DNA of 64,000 bases from Tethya wilhelma (lineage: Eukaryota > Porifera > Demospongiae > Tethyida > Tethyidae). Both the position numbers and the translations under genes were made by a program. Each line of letters starts with the position of its first letter. Positions within the stretch are counted from its first letter, which is position 1. Below, piece after piece: positions 63,205 to 64,000 of the stretch. The notes below the pieces were generated by a model, which was given only the letters and a program-made list of their open reading frames with translations, had not been told where the DNA came from and ran no database searches. The DNA lies in contig CAXIPT010000002.1 of NCBI GenBank assembly GCA_964030475.1, positions 10,304,166-10,368,165 on the forward strand, written 5' to 3'.

Positions 63205-63849
63205 GAACATCTGTCTTCCACGATGAGTGAAAGCATCTTATTCTGTTTATCTGCCACTGAATGAGTCATGTTTGTAGTGCTACAGTAGGGAATTGGAATA
63301 TTTGGGAACTAAGAATTATCCTTTGTTGAAAGGTTTATAATACAGTGTCCATATCTCAGAGGGTCCACTATTGGAGGTTCTACTATAATGCACAGCCTCT
63401 AGCACAGAGCTGTTGGTACCCCGTCTGATCCCCTGCTGCCAGTTGGTCTCCATCACTGAGGTGAAGATCCTCCAGAGAGAGTTTGTCCTGTGAAACATAA
63501 AAGGAGGAAGTCATGAATAGTTGAATTGAATAGTTGTGGTGAAGTAACCAATGAATAATGTTAGCACTGAATTGTGAATAGTTATATGTACCGAGGTATT
63601 GCACTTCTCAGTCACGTGCAATATGATAATAATTATTTATTACGAAGAATGACATAGTACTTACAACAGGCATGAGTCATTGATACAAATCACCCCTCTG
63701 TGACTTTACCGTAGGTATTCCTAGCCCCACCCACTGACCTTGCTGAGTGTCAGTACCACGACTGACGACTGAGCTCCTCTCTCCGACACCTTCACCTGAC
63801 TGATGGTCACATGACCTGACTCCACCCCCAACACACCAGAGATAGGAGA

Positions 63850-64000
63850 CACTCAGAGGAGGTACGACACGCGAGTGTCAATTAGCGCATTCCAATCATG
63901 TGACTACTATAGTCAAGAGGAAACCAAACATAGTTTAGTGGTTGCACAATTTTGTGGTTGCCGGTCTGTGTATATATGACAAAAATGAATAGTGACATAA
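63850..64000. other. Window end, no gene seen
   Basis: About 150 bp beyond the last recognisable USP40 exon copy; unique AT-rich sequence. Confidence 0.6.

Larger units (their letters stand above)
61124..63849 (-). pseudogene. Second copy of USP40 middle exons, degraded
   Basis: Minus-strand exon copies: 63739-63849 (SGHVTISQVKVSERGAQSS; 4-bp insertion near its start), ~63400-63485 (DKLSLEDLHLSDGDQLAAGD), ~63190-63260 (ADKQNKMLSLIVEDRC), 62964-63064 (YPVYPIEISKDESVSTLK), 61763-61893 (IDDDLG instead of VDDDSSGLG, 9 bp shorter, in frame) and 61124-61272 (internal inversion). The order is the same as in 49997-55202. It lacks exons after 61124 and probably continues upstream past the window end. 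Frameshift and inversion argue for a nonfunctional partial duplicate or a misplaced divergent haplotype. Confidence 0.82.

Overview
The window is animal nuclear DNA. Genes are split into many short exons with GT-AG introns, no operons are visible, and the sequence is full of (TG)n and (CT)n microsatellites, GCTAGC-rich stretches and small foldback transposons. The gene content (receptor-type tyrosine kinase-like gene, IGF2BP/IMP homologue, USP40 homologue, retinol-dehydrogenase-type SDR) and this texture suggest a non-bilaterian animal, most likely a demosponge. That placement is an inference, not a proof.

Layout. (1) 237-7703 (+): the kinase-domain half of a tyrosine-kinase-like receptor gene whose 5' part lies outside the window. 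HRD reads HRN and DFG reads KFS, so it looks like a pseudokinase. (2) 8037-27314 (+): an IGF2BP/IMP/VICKZ-type RNA-binding protein with RRM1, KH1, KH2 and a long disordered tail. Most of RRM2 is not visible, and a 652-bp assembly gap (10923-11574) lies in the intron where it would be expected. (3) 30769-64000 (mainly -): a heavily rearranged USP40 locus. The catalytic exons run 47884->37603, the last exons run 34127->30769, and the exons that should lie between them are found upstream at 55202->49997. A second degraded copy of these middle exons lies at 63849->61124, and two of them also occur inverted at 55305-55753 (+). (4) A two-exon SDR gene (34519-35745, -) sits where the USP40 middle exons should be, with an orphan duplicate of its last exon at 37145-37372.

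Scattered through the USP40 region are five compact, apparently intronless genes (36425-36838 -, 40331-40600 +, 49014-49415 +, 52397-52804 +, 60039-60470 + truncated). They encode one family of 89-144 residue proteins built from a repeated C-x-E-x-N-P...L-V-T-G-C motif and ending in [12 protein letters not shown]...MDVRIHR. I do not recognise this family, and it is my main candidate for something undescribed. Two copies form a large inverted duplication with their flanks, and four of five share a CAGGAAGT box upstream.

Much of the rest is repeat-derived: a TAGCCTCGTNCCCAGGC foldback family with about 10-bp target duplications, TACCGTA-ended MITE-like elements, a TTAA-flanked element, heptamer satellites, and a 28-bp tandem array that carries copies of a splice donor. 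A Cys-rich, frameshifted, possibly mobile-element-derived ORF lies at 56565-57915. Some of the rearrangement may be assembly error or misplaced haplotypes, and long reads are needed to decide.
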